This document shows, piece after piece, positions 17,993 through 26,256 of a DNA stretch of 48,809 nucleotides (within the stretch, counting starts at the first letter, position 1; each line of letters begins with the position of its first letter). The position numbers and the translations under genes are program-made. The DNA is taken from NCBI GenBank assembly GCA_022822375.1, contig JAJEBU010000123.1, forward strand, positions 1-48,809, given 5' to 3'. The notes beneath the pieces are model-generated. The model searched no databases. It had not been told where the DNA came from and saw only the letters and a list, made by a program, of their open reading frames with translations. The DNA comes from Dehalococcoidia bacterium. Lineage in GTDB: Bacteria; Chloroflexota; Dehalococcoidia; Bin125.

Positions 17993-19352
17993 GCGATCGG
18001 GGCGGCTGCCCGGTGCGATAGTCGTAGGCGTTGACGCGCAGCAGCATGTTGCGCTGGGTGTCCATGATCCGCGAGGCGAGGCGGGGCGGTAACTCGTCGG
18101 GCATCTCGTTCATCGTGAGCACTGTGGGCAGTGCTTTGGTGTAGCGGTAGCCGCAGAGCTGATAGAGCTTGTCGTTCGCCCAGTCAGTGGATTGCTGAGC
18201 GCCCAGGTCGTCGAGCACGAGCAGGTCGACATCCTTGACGGCGGCGAACAGCGCGTCGAACGATGCGGCGTCGCCGCCGCCGTAGGAAGCGCGGAGCGCG
18301 TCGAGCAGTTCAGGCACGACCGCGAAGCAGACTGCATCGCCGGCGTGCAGCCGCTCGCTGGCCGCGGCGGCGGCCAAGTGCGTCTTGCCCACACCGGTCT
18401 CGCCGACCATGACCAGCCAGCCGCTCGGCTGGGCTGTCCATTCCTCGACGCTCTGCCGAACCATCGGCAGGTTGACGACATCGTCTTCGCCGCCGAGCCC
18501 GTGGGCGCGGAAGTTGTCGAAGCGGTAGTTCTGCAAGACCTGCTGCGTCATCCCGCCGAACTGCCAATAGCGCTGCGAGGTGTCCGCCGTGCTCGGGGCC
18601 GACAGGTCGAGGAGCGTCACGAGGTCTGTGAGCATCGCCTGCAGGCCGATCTCGCGCAGGCTGGGGGACTCGGCGATGAGCACCGTGCGGAGATTGCTGC
18701 TGCGCCGGTGGTTGAGCAGTTGGTGCAACTTTTCGCGGGCCCAATCGGTCGGCGAGACGTAGTCGAGGTCGTCCAGGATCAGGAATGGAGCGCCGCGGAC
18801 GTGCTCGAAGAGCAGTTCATAGTTGAAGCTGCCGCTGACGTCCGCGCTCATCGCGGAGCGCAGGCGATCGAGCAGATCGGCGGCGACAAAGTAGAGCGCC
18901 TCACGGCTGTCGGCGATGCGTCGGTTGGCCATCTCCGCGGCCAGGCGGGTGCGTCCCGATCCTGGCCGGCCGACCAGCAGCAGCCAACCCGAGGCATCGT
19001 CGGCTGCGTCGGCGTACTGGCAGCCGGCGGCCAGCGGCTCGGACGTGGACTGCTGCTCGGACAGGCGGACGTCGCTGAGCGGTCCGAGGTTGCTCAACCG
19101 CTGCAAGCGCCGTTCGGTCCGAGCGGCCTGCTGGGTCTGCTGGCAGCCGCACGGTCGAACCTGCCCGAACTCGGGGTGGCCGACGGGTCGGGACAGGCGC
19201 ACGTAGCCGGCGCCGCCGCAGATGTCGCAATCGGGCGCGTCGGCGTCGCGCCAGAGCGACGTATCGCGTTCTGGCGGCTCACTCTCGGAAGAGGTGGCTA
19301 AATCTCGAGGCATCATCCCGACCAGCGCTGCGAACGGTCCCAGGTCTTCCAT
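17940..19352 (-). CDS. Tandem DnaC/IstB-like ATPase, putative helicase loader
   Basis: The 470-residue protein contains two DnaC-type AAA+ modules. The N-terminus has a possible zinc site (C42, C45, C68, C70). Module 1 has a P-loop GRPGSGRT at 128-135, where the catalytic Lys is Arg, and a Walker B ILDDL near 192-196. Module 2 has an intact GETGVGKT at 317-324 and LLVLDDLG near 377-384, and ends with the family segment LPPRLASRIMD. ATG 19352 has GGAGG six bases upstream and lies 74 bp inside the DnaD-like gene. The order dnaB-dnaD-like-this gene points to helicase loading. DnaI/DnaC loaders normally have one ATPase module. Confidence 0.88.
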   Translation of the reverse strand: MEDLGPFAALVGMMPRDLATSSESEPPERDTSLWRDADAPDCDICGGAGYVRLSRPVGHPEFGQVRPCGCQQTQQAARTERRLQRLSNLGPLSDVRLSEQQSTSEPLAAGCQYADAADDASGWLLLVGRPGSGRTRLAAEMANRRIADSREALYFVAADLLDRLRSAMSADVSGSFNYELLFEHVRGAPFLILDDLDYVSPTDWAREKLHQLLNHRRSSNLRTVLIAESPSLREIGLQAMLTDLVTLLDLSAPSTADTSQRYWQFGGMTQQVLQNYRFDNFRAHGLGGEDDVVNLPMVRQSVEEWTAQPSGWLVMVGETGVGKTHLAAAAASERLHAGDAVCFAVVPELLDALRASYGGGDAASFDALFAAVKDVDLLVLDDLGAQQSTDWANDKLYQLCGYRYTKALPTVLTMNEMPDELPPRLASRIMDTQRNMLLRVNAYDYRTGQPPRSLTETARPRHQARRYPRR

Positions 19353-20007
19353 GATCAGCCTCCACAGCAGGCGAGCCGGGCTGGCGGCCCTCGGATTCCC
19401 AACGTTCGAGAATGGCGCAGACGTAGCGCCAGCTTCGGGCGTCATTGGCGGCGGCCTCACGGAACGCGTCGCGCAACCACTCGACGCCGTAGCGGGACTC
19501 GGCGGCGATCAGCTCGTCGGCCAGGATCGGCGGGACGGCACGACCGAAGGCGTCCTGCCAGATCGATGTCGCGCCCGATGCGAGCGGCTCGCGTGGGCGC
19601 GGTGCAGCGGTCGGTGACGGCATCGCCGCCGTCGCGGACATGGCCCGCCGACCGTCCTGATCGTTGAGCGCGATCCAGTCGATCCAGTCGTGGTGGGCGC
19701 CGTCTCGCTGGGAGCGTCCACAGATCAGCGTGCCCCGCTGAATCGCGGCCTCGATCCCGTCGCTGAAGGCGCCAGCGACTTCGCGATCTGGGCAGAGCGA
19801 GGCGAGCGTTTCGATCAATGGACGCGATTCCTGGAGGTCAGCGCGGGCGATCAGGCGCGGAAAGCGCCGCACTCGCGCCAACGTCTCGACCGCGTAGAGG
19901 GTGACGACCAGCTCGGCCGGGTCGCTCATCTGCGGCGTCAGGTCGCGGAGCAGCGCCTGGGGCAGCGGCGTCGCTGGTGCACCGGAGGCGAACCCGTCGA
20001 AGCTCAT
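19279..20007 (-). CDS. DnaD-domain-like protein, putative primosome component
   Basis: The 242-residue product has an N-terminal helical region (PQALLRDLTPQMSDPAELVV) resembling a winged-helix DnaD N-domain. A linker rich in Pro and Ala follows, and the C-terminal segment YGVEWLRDAFREAA followed by ARSWRYVCAILERWESEG matches the DnaD/DnaB_2 C-domain pattern. In Firmicutes DnaD acts in DNA remodelling during loading of the replicative helicase. ATG 20007 overlaps the dnaB stop as TGATG, and the 3' end overlaps the following ATPase gene by 74 bp. The homology is a motif-level judgement and was not searched. Confidence 0.75.
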   Translation of the reverse strand: MSFDGFASGAPATPLPQALLRDLTPQMSDPAELVVTLYAVETLARVRRFPRLIARADLQESRPLIETLASLCPDREVAGAFSDGIEAAIQRGTLICGRSQRDGAHHDWIDWIALNDQDGRRAMSATAAMPSPTAAPRPREPLASGATSIWQDAFGRAVPPILADELIAAESRYGVEWLRDAFREAAANDARSWRYVCAILERWESEGRQPGSPAVEADHGRPGTVRSAGRDDASRFSHLFRE

Positions 20008-21518
20008 CAGTACTGCTCTTCTTCGTTTATGTAGCTGAAGAAATCCTCGAAGCGGATCGCCTCGGGGACCCAACGGACGCCGATGTCGTCGGTCTTGCCG
20101 TGGCGGTGCTTGGCGACGATCAGCTTGGCGACGCCGGGCTCGCTGCTGTGGCCGCTGCCGCCGTCGTCGGCGCCGAAGCCGTCGCTTTCATAGCGGTACT
20201 CGGGATAGATGAAGACGACGACGTCGGCGTCCTGCTCGATGGAGCCGCTGTCGCGCAGGTCGGAGAGCTGGGGGCGTTTGTCGGGCCGCTTTTCGATGTC
20301 GCGCGAGAGCTGCGAGAGGGCGAGCACGGGCACCTGCAGCTCGCGGGCGATCTCTTTCAGGGTGCGCGAGATCGTGGAGATCTCGTTGACGCGATTGACA
20401 TCGGCGCTGACACGCGAGAAGGCGTGCACGAGCTGGATATGGTCGACGATGATCAGGCCGAGCGCGCCGCGTCCATCGTTGGATCGCGCGTGATCTTGTA
20501 GTCGGGTGTGCAGAAATCGAGAGCGGGCGCGCAGCTCTGACAGGGTCAGGCCGCTGGAATCATCGATGTAGATTTCAGCCCGGCTGAGCGTGCCAATCGC
20601 GCGGGAGATGCTCTGGTTCTGTTGGTCATCGTGGCGCTCCGGACGCAAGCGGGAGAGGGGGACGGCAGATTCGGAGCTGACCAGGCGCTGGACGATCTGG
20701 TCAGCGGCCATCTCGATCGAGAAGATCGCGACAGCGACGCCATCGGCGATGGCCGCGTTGCGCGCAATGGATAGGGCCAGGGCCGATTTGCCGACGCCTG
20801 GGCGTGCGGCGAGCACGACCAGGTCAGAGGGCCGCATGCCGCCGTCGAGCAGGTCGTCTAGAGCGCTGAAGCCGGTGCGGGTCGGCTTGACGCTGGCCTC
20901 TTCGCTGGTGGCTTGGACCAGGAAATCTTGCAGCATTTCGGAGAGCAGACGGAAGTCGCGCCGCTGCTCGGCGCCGCGCACCGCATACAGCCGCTCCATG
21001 GCCTGGGCGAGCGAATCGCTGACATCGGCCTTGGCGCGGTAGGCGATCTCGCCGATGTCGCGGGTCGCCTCGATCAGGTCGCGGTAGGTCGACATGCGCA
21101 ACACGACCTTGGCGAACGACTCGGATCCGATGCTGGAGGGCAGCTCGAGCACGAGGTGATTCAGATACGGATAGCCGCCGACGTCTTGCAGCTTGCCGAG
21201 CACGGTGAGCTCGCTGGCCACGGTAACGGTGTTGATCGACTCGCCGCGATCGGCGATCGCTGCGACGGCGCGGAAGATGTCGCGGTGGCGCGGATCGAGG
21301 AAGTCGGCAGGCACCAGGATGCCGGCGAGGCTGTTGTAGCTGCTCTCGTCGGCGAGGATGGCGCCCAGCACGGCCTCTTCGGCCTGCTGATCGGCGGGCA
21401 GACCGCGTTCTGTGCTGCGGCGGACGGGCTGGGGTTGCTCCGAATACGGCGGCGCGGGCGGCGGGCCGAAGCCGTTCTCTTCGAGCAGGTCCGGCGGGAT
21501 CGGGTCAGAGGAGACCAC
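20007..21518 (-). CDS. dnaB: Replicative DNA helicase DnaB
   Basis: DnaB is the hexameric 5'-3' helicase at the replication fork. The 503 residues contain the N-terminal domain (about 40-180) and a RecA-like ATPase domain with P-loop ARPGVGKS at 238-245. Walker B is LGLIIVDHIQL, and the C-terminal DSGSIEQDADVVVF and HRHGKT segments are present. No intein is present. The start is a GTG at 21518 with an excellent GAGGAGG five bases upstream. It lies 57 bp after rplI and overlaps the DnaD-like gene by one base. Confidence 0.97.
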   Translation of the reverse strand: MVSSDPIPPDLLEENGFGPPPAPPYSEQPQPVRRSTERGLPADQQAEEAVLGAILADESSYNSLAGILVPADFLDPRHRDIFRAVAAIADRGESINTVTVASELTVLGKLQDVGGYPYLNHLVLELPSSIGSESFAKVVLRMSTYRDLIEATRDIGEIAYRAKADVSDSLAQAMERLYAVRGAEQRRDFRLLSEMLQDFLVQATSEEASVKPTRTGFSALDDLLDGGMRPSDLVVLAARPGVGKSALALSIARNAAIADGVAVAIFSIEMAADQIVQRLVSSESAVPLSRLRPERHDDQQNQSISRAIGTLSRAEIYIDDSSGLTLSELRARSRFLHTRLQDHARSNDGRGALGLIIVDHIQLVHAFSRVSADVNRVNEISTISRTLKEIARELQVPVLALSQLSRDIEKRPDKRPQLSDLRDSGSIEQDADVVVFIYPEYRYESDGFGADDGGSGHSSEPGVAKLIVAKHRHGKTDDIGVRWVPEAIRFEDFFSYINEEEQY

Positions 21519-21575
21519 AGCAGCCTCCTCTCGGGCAGACCGCCGTGGCGGCAGCGCCGCTGAGCGAGGTCCGCG

Positions 21576-22169
21576 CTAGGCCTCGACGGGCTCGGCCTGC
21601 TCTGACGTTGCGGATGCTTCGGAGGCCTCGTCGTCGGTCGCTTCGGCCGTCGCGTCCTGTCCCTCCTCGGCGGCCAGGACCTCGTCGAAGCTGAGCTCCG
21701 CGCTCTCGGCATCGGGCTCCACGGTGACGCTGATCTCGGCCGAGACGTTGCGGGTGAGGCGCACTCTGACATCCACAGTGCCCAGCGAGCGCAGCGACTG
21801 CGGCAGCTGCACTTGTCGGTGTTCGATCGACGAATCGGGTACGGCGGCTGAGGCCAGCTCGGTCAGCCGTTCGGCGATGTCTCGGGCGGTGATCGAGCCG
21901 AAGAGTCGGCCCTGTTCGCCGACCCGCGCCTGGAAGGTGAGTTCGGCGCCGGCGATGGCCGTGGCGACTGGCGTGGCTTCGCCGTCCAGCTTCTCCTGGC
22001 GAATGGCATCGGCCTGTGCCAGCCGCTCGGCGCGAACCAGGTTGTTGCGCGTCGTCGGACCGGCCAGACCGCGCGGCAACAGATAGTTTCGCGCGAAGCC
22101 GTTCTTGACGTCTTTGATTTCTCCGACCAACGCGGTTCCCTCGACCTCTTCGAAGAACACGACCTTCAT
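21576..22169 (-). CDS. rplI: 50S ribosomal protein L9 with acidic C-terminal tail
   Basis: L9 binds 23S rRNA near the L1 stalk and affects frame maintenance. The start is ATG 22169 (MKVVFFEEVEGTALVGEIKD), with GGAG about nine bases upstream. The N-domain shows the signature VKNGFARNYLLPRGLA. The standard two-domain protein of about 148 residues is followed by some 45 residues rich in Glu, Ala, Asp, Thr and Ser, giving 197 in all. rplI next to dnaB is a common order, but rpsF-ssb-rpsR lie 8 kb away here. Confidence 0.94.
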   Translation of the reverse strand: MKVVFFEEVEGTALVGEIKDVKNGFARNYLLPRGLAGPTTRNNLVRAERLAQADAIRQEKLDGEATPVATAIAGAELTFQARVGEQGRLFGSITARDIAERLTELASAAVPDSSIEHRQVQLPQSLRSLGTVDVRVRLTRNVSAEISVTVEPDAESAELSFDEVLAAEEGQDATAEATDDEASEASATSEQAEPVEA

Positions 22170-22261
22170 CAGACAGCTCCGCTCGATGCACTGATACCTC
22201 CCAACCATACCGAGCGACATCGCCGCGCCCAAGACACGCGGCAACATTGGAACACACGTCC

Positions 22262-22267
22262 ATAATG
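22262..22267 (-). promoter_or_regulatory. Candidate -10 for rplI-dnaB in an AT-rich palindrome
   Basis: The spacer between dnaE and rplI contains the near-palindrome TACCATTATGG, one of few AT-rich spots in the region. On the minus strand CATTAT could serve as a -10 for rplI, about 90 bp upstream of its start. The opposite strand carries CATAAT, so the site could fire both ways. No strong -35 is visible. Confidence 0.3.
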
Positions 22268-22287
22268 GTACACCTGTGCGGCATGGG

Positions 22288-25200
22288 TTATCCAGCCGCG
22301 CTGTCGGCGGCGCGCAGCGGTGGATCCGACGCGTCGGCTCGGGGTCGCAGCTCGACCGTGCCCGATGATTGCAGCGTGCCCCGCAGCAGCGCGACCACCT
22401 GCGGATCGGTCGATACGCGCCACTCTGCTGAGCACTCCAGCACTTGCTCGCGACCGGCGTAGCGAATGCGCAGGACGACCGGCACATCGCCGGGATGAAT
22501 CAGCTTGGCGGAGGTGAGGCCGCCTTCGAGCTTGCCGATCAGGTTCAGATCCTGTTCCTGCTGACCGGACTCATCGATGGTGATCCACAGCGCGATCCGT
22601 TCTGCTGTGTCGTCAGCCGTGTGCTCTGTGGTGTGCTCTGCGCTGTTGTCAGCCGCGTCCGCGGTTGCTTGCTCAGGCGTGTGGTCGGCGGTGACGGGCG
22701 GCGGAGCAATGACCAGCGGCTCGCGCGGTTTGTCCATCCAGGGCGGAGGCGGCGCCTGCTTGATCGTCGGCGCGGACGGCGTCGTCGGCTGAGCTGGCCG
22801 CAAGTCCGACGAGCCCGAGGAGTCCGACGAGCCTGCGGCCGGTGTCGGTGTGTTCGCGGCGGCCGTGTTGGCCGTGGTGAGCGGCGGCGCTGCGCTGACG
22901 GGCTTCCACTCCTCAACCTCTTGCACGGCGACGGTCAGGCGGTCGTTGCGGACGCGGATGGAGACCGTGGCGACGATGATCGCGTTGGGTTCCCAGATGG
23001 CGCGTGTTTCGGACCATGTTTCTGGCCAGACGGTGAGCTCGGTCGTTCCCGACAGGTCTTCGACGGTGACAGCAGCGAACGTGTCGCCCTTGCGCGTGGT
23101 CAGGCTGCGGATGTTGTTGACCAATCCAACGACGGTGCGAGTTTGGCCGGCGAGTTCTTCTTTGAGCTCGGAGAGCTGGGCGTTGAGACGGCCTTCGAGC
23201 GCTCGGGTGGCGCGCTGCAGGGGGTGCTCGGACACGTACGCGCCGAGCAGCTCGCGCTCCCAGTTGAGCTGTTCCTGGCTGGTCGCCTCGTGGCCCTCTT
23301 CGAGCTCGACTTCGGGCACTGGCGAGGCGACTTCGTCGCCAAAGAGGTCGAACATGCTGGATTGGCCGCTGTCGCGCAGCTCCTGGGCGCGGCGCGCCTG
23401 CTTGAGGATGTTCTCGGCGGCGGAGACGATCGCGCCGCGCTCGGCGATGGCGTCGAAGACGCCGGCCTTGGCCATCGCTTCCATGGCGCGGCGGTTGATC
23501 GTCTTGGCGTCGAGACGCTCGGCGAGGTCGCCGGCGCTCGTGATTGGACCGTTCTGTTCGCGCTCGGCGATGATCGGCTCGACCGCGCCGCGTCCGACGT
23601 CCTTGATGGTGGCCAAGCCAAAGCGGATCGCGCTGCGTCCGTCGGCCATGCGCTCCAACGAGAAGCTGACTTGCGAGCGGTTGACGTCGGGCAACAGCAG
23701 CGGGATGCCGAGCCGCCCGCACTCGGCCGCGGCCTCGCGGACGCGGTCGGCGTTGCCGTGCGCAGCACGCAGCACGGCGGCCATGTAGGGCGCGGGATAG
23801 TTGGCTTTGAACCAGGCGGTCTGGTAGGCGATGGCGGCGTAGGAGACGGCGTGGGCCTTGTTGAAGGCGTAGCCGGCGAAGGGCAGGATCAGTTCGAAGA
23901 TGGTCCGGGCTTCGGTCTCGCTGTAGCCGCGCTGACGGGCGCCGTCGAAGAAGCGGGCCTGTTCCAGCTGCATGACGTTGGCGTCTTTCTTGCCCATCGC
24001 CTTGCGCAGCACGTCAGCGGCGCCCAGCGTGTAGCCGGCAAACTTTCGCGCGATGTGCAGCACCTGGTCCTGGTAGACGATCACGCCGTAGGTGTCGTCC
24101 AGGATTTCGGCCAGATCTGCGTGCGGGTAGGACACCGCGGTGCGCCCATGCTTGCTGGCGATGAAGCGGGGGATGTGTTCCATCGGTCCTGGTCGATACA
24201 GCGCCAGCAGCGCCGCGAGGTCGCCCATCGAGTCTGGCTTCAGCTCCTCCACGACTTGGCGCATGCCGCCCGACTCGAGCTGGAAGACGCCGAAGGTGTC
24301 GCCCTGCGAGAGCATCCGGTAGGTCCGCTCGTCACCGTCGGGCAGGTTGCCGTAGTCGATGTCGACGCCGACATGATCGTGGCAGAGCGCGACCGCTTCC
24401 TCGAGGATGGTCAGGTTGGTCAGGCCCAGGAAGTCCATCTTGAGCAGTCCGACAGCGGCGACTTCGTTCATGTCCCACTGGGTCATCGGGATCCACTCGT
24501 CCTCGACGGAGTCGTCCTTGGGCCGTCGCAGCGGGACGTTTTCGGCGAGCGGTTCTTGCGAGATGACCACACCGGCGGCATGGGTCGAGACGTTGCGCAC
24601 GACACCGTTGAGCCGTTCGGCGTAGGAGAGCAGCTCTTCCACGACGGGGTCATCGTCGCGAGCGCGCTGGAGGTCGGTGGATTGGGCGATGGCGTCCTTG
24701 ACGGAGATGTTGAGCTGGTTGGGGACCATACCGGCGACGCGGTCGAGTTCGGAGCGTTGGATGCCGAGCGCGCGACCCGAATCGCGGATCGCGGCCTTGG
24801 CGCCGAGCGTGCCGAAGGTGATGATCTGGGCCACGCGCTCGCGCCCGTACTTCTCAGCGACGTAGCGGATGACCTCTTCGCGGCGGCCGTCGGCGAAGTC
24901 CATGTCGATGTCGGGCATCTCGCGGCGTTCGAGATTGAGGAAGCGCTCGAAGACGAGCGAGTACTGCATTGGGTCGATCTCGGTGATGTCGAGGCAATAG
25001 AGCACCAGGCTGGCGGCAGCAGATCCGCGCACGGCGCGGGCAATCTTGCGGTCCCGCGCGAAGTGGGCGAAGTCCATCACGATCAGGAAGTACTCCGCAA
25101 AGCCCGTTTGGTTGATCACGTCGAGCTCGTAGCGGAGCCGATCGACATGGCCGTCGTGGGCGTCGCCGTAGCGCTGCTGCAGTCCGGCGAAGGCCAGTTC

Positions 25201-26097
25201 GGTCAGGTGCTCCATCGCGGTCGAGCCTTCGGGGATGTCCGGCTTGGGCAGCTGCAGACGGTCGAAGTCCAGCGTCACATCGCAGCGTTCGGCAACGAGC
25301 TGGGTGTTGGTGACCGCTTCGGGCAGGTCCGAGAACGTTCGAGCCATCTCCGTCTCGGACGTGAGGAAGAAGTCCTGGCCGTCGAAGCGGAAGCGCTGTT
25401 CGTCGCTGCGCAGCGCATTGGTGCCGATGCAGAGCAGGAGGTCGTGCGCGTCGTGGTCGGTCGGATCGGTGTAGTGCGAGTCTTGTGTCGCGACCAACGG
25501 CACGCCGAATTCGTTTGCAATCTCCACGGTGCGGCGCAGCGCTGGCTCGAATTGGGGCAGCTGCTCGTGACGTTGGATTTCGAAGTAGTAGCGGTCGTCG
25601 AAGACCTCTCGGTACCAGTTGGCGACGCGCTTGGCCTCCTCGATGTCGTCGTGCTCCAGCGCGCGCTGGAACTCGGATGACGGGCAGCCGGACAGCGCAA
25701 TCAGGCCCTCGGCATGTTCGGAGAGGAGCTCGTGGTCGATGCGGGGTGCGTAGTAGAAGCCTTCGAGGTGGCCGCGCGTGGAGAGCTGGATCAGATTGCG
25801 CCAGCCGGCCATGTTCTGGGCCAGCAGCACGAGGTGGTAGCGGTTGGCGCTCGAGTTTCGGCCGCCCGAATGATCGCGGCGATCGCCCGAAGTGACGTAC
25901 GCCTCCATGCCCAGCACCGGTTGGATGTCTTGCTGGCGACAGGCGCGGTAGAACTGAGTCGCGCCGTACAGATTGCCGTGGTCGGTGATTGCGAGGGCTT
26001 GCTGACCGTACGACTTGGCGCGCTCGACGAGCGGCGTGATCTTGGAGAGGCCGTCCAGCTCCGAGTACTCGGTGTGCGTGTGGAGGTGCGCAAACAT
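22288..26097 (-). CDS. dnaE: DNA polymerase III alpha subunit (DnaE1 type)
   Basis: This is the main replicative polymerase, 1269 residues. The N-terminal PHP domain has HLHTHTEYS (4-12), ITDHGN (37-42), a Gly-Cys pair and DSH at 206-208. These resemble the metal ligands of PHP domains with 3'-5' proofreading activity. Catalytic aspartates are in PDIDMDF (D398, D400). The palm motif usually written GPGRGSAAGSL reads RAVRGSAAASL near 354-364. A helix-hairpin-helix and OB region precede a variable tail of about 250 residues with a Pro/Ala/Thr-rich linker. The ATG has AGGAAG about 10 bases upstream. It appears to be its own transcription unit. Confidence 0.96.
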   Translation of the reverse strand: MFAHLHTHTEYSELDGLSKITPLVERAKSYGQQALAITDHGNLYGATQFYRACRQQDIQPVLGMEAYVTSGDRRDHSGGRNSSANRYHLVLLAQNMAGWRNLIQLSTRGHLEGFYYAPRIDHELLSEHAEGLIALSGCPSSEFQRALEHDDIEEAKRVANWYREVFDDRYYFEIQRHEQLPQFEPALRRTVEIANEFGVPLVATQDSHYTDPTDHDAHDLLLCIGTNALRSDEQRFRFDGQDFFLTSETEMARTFSDLPEAVTNTQLVAERCDVTLDFDRLQLPKPDIPEGSTAMEHLTELAFAGLQQRYGDAHDGHVDRLRYELDVINQTGFAEYFLIVMDFAHFARDRKIARAVRGSAAASLVLYCLDITEIDPMQYSLVFERFLNLERREMPDIDMDFADGRREEVIRYVAEKYGRERVAQIITFGTLGAKAAIRDSGRALGIQRSELDRVAGMVPNQLNISVKDAIAQSTDLQRARDDDPVVEELLSYAERLNGVVRNVSTHAAGVVISQEPLAENVPLRRPKDDSVEDEWIPMTQWDMNEVAAVGLLKMDFLGLTNLTILEEAVALCHDHVGVDIDYGNLPDGDERTYRMLSQGDTFGVFQLESGGMRQVVEELKPDSMGDLAALLALYRPGPMEHIPRFIASKHGRTAVSYPHADLAEILDDTYGVIVYQDQVLHIARKFAGYTLGAADVLRKAMGKKDANVMQLEQARFFDGARQRGYSETEARTIFELILPFAGYAFNKAHAVSYAAIAYQTAWFKANYPAPYMAAVLRAAHGNADRVREAAAECGRLGIPLLLPDVNRSQVSFSLERMADGRSAIRFGLATIKDVGRGAVEPIIAEREQNGPITSAGDLAERLDAKTINRRAMEAMAKAGVFDAIAERGAIVSAAENILKQARRAQELRDSGQSSMFDLFGDEVASPVPEVELEEGHEATSQEQLNWERELLGAYVSEHPLQRATRALEGRLNAQLSELKEELAGQTRTVVGLVNNIRSLTTRKGDTFAAVTVEDLSGTTELTVWPETWSETRAIWEPNAIIVATVSIRVRNDRLTVAVQEVEEWKPVSAAPPLTTANTAAANTPTPAAGSSDSSGSSDLRPAQPTTPSAPTIKQAPPPPWMDKPREPLVIAPPPVTADHTPEQATADAADNSAEHTTEHTADDTAERIALWITIDESGQQEQDLNLIGKLEGGLTSAKLIHPGDVPVVLRIRYAGREQVLECSAEWRVSTDPQVVALLRGTLQSSGTVELRPRADASDPPLRAADSAAG

Positions 26098-26256
26098 CGG
26101 GCTCGACTTCCTGTTTGTTCCGTCAACTCAAGATGAAGGAGAAGGTGCAGCAGTGGCAAGCGACGGTCGAAACGCCGGCAGGAAATCTGGGGAAGGCGTG
26201 TACGGCGTGCAGAGTCTGTGGACAGAAAGGCGCCGGGCGACTTGCGTCAGTGTCTG

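Noticed and set aside
22444-25680. Plus-strand open frame of more than 1000 codons opposite dnaE
   Set aside because: Antisense to the DnaE coding region, with biased composition typical of GC-rich shadows and no family motifs.
26217-26225. DnaA box upstream of dnaE
   Set aside because: CTGTCCACA resembles the high-GC DnaA box TTGTCCACA at eight of nine bases, but it is a single site without neighbours, so an origin or DnaA control is not supported.
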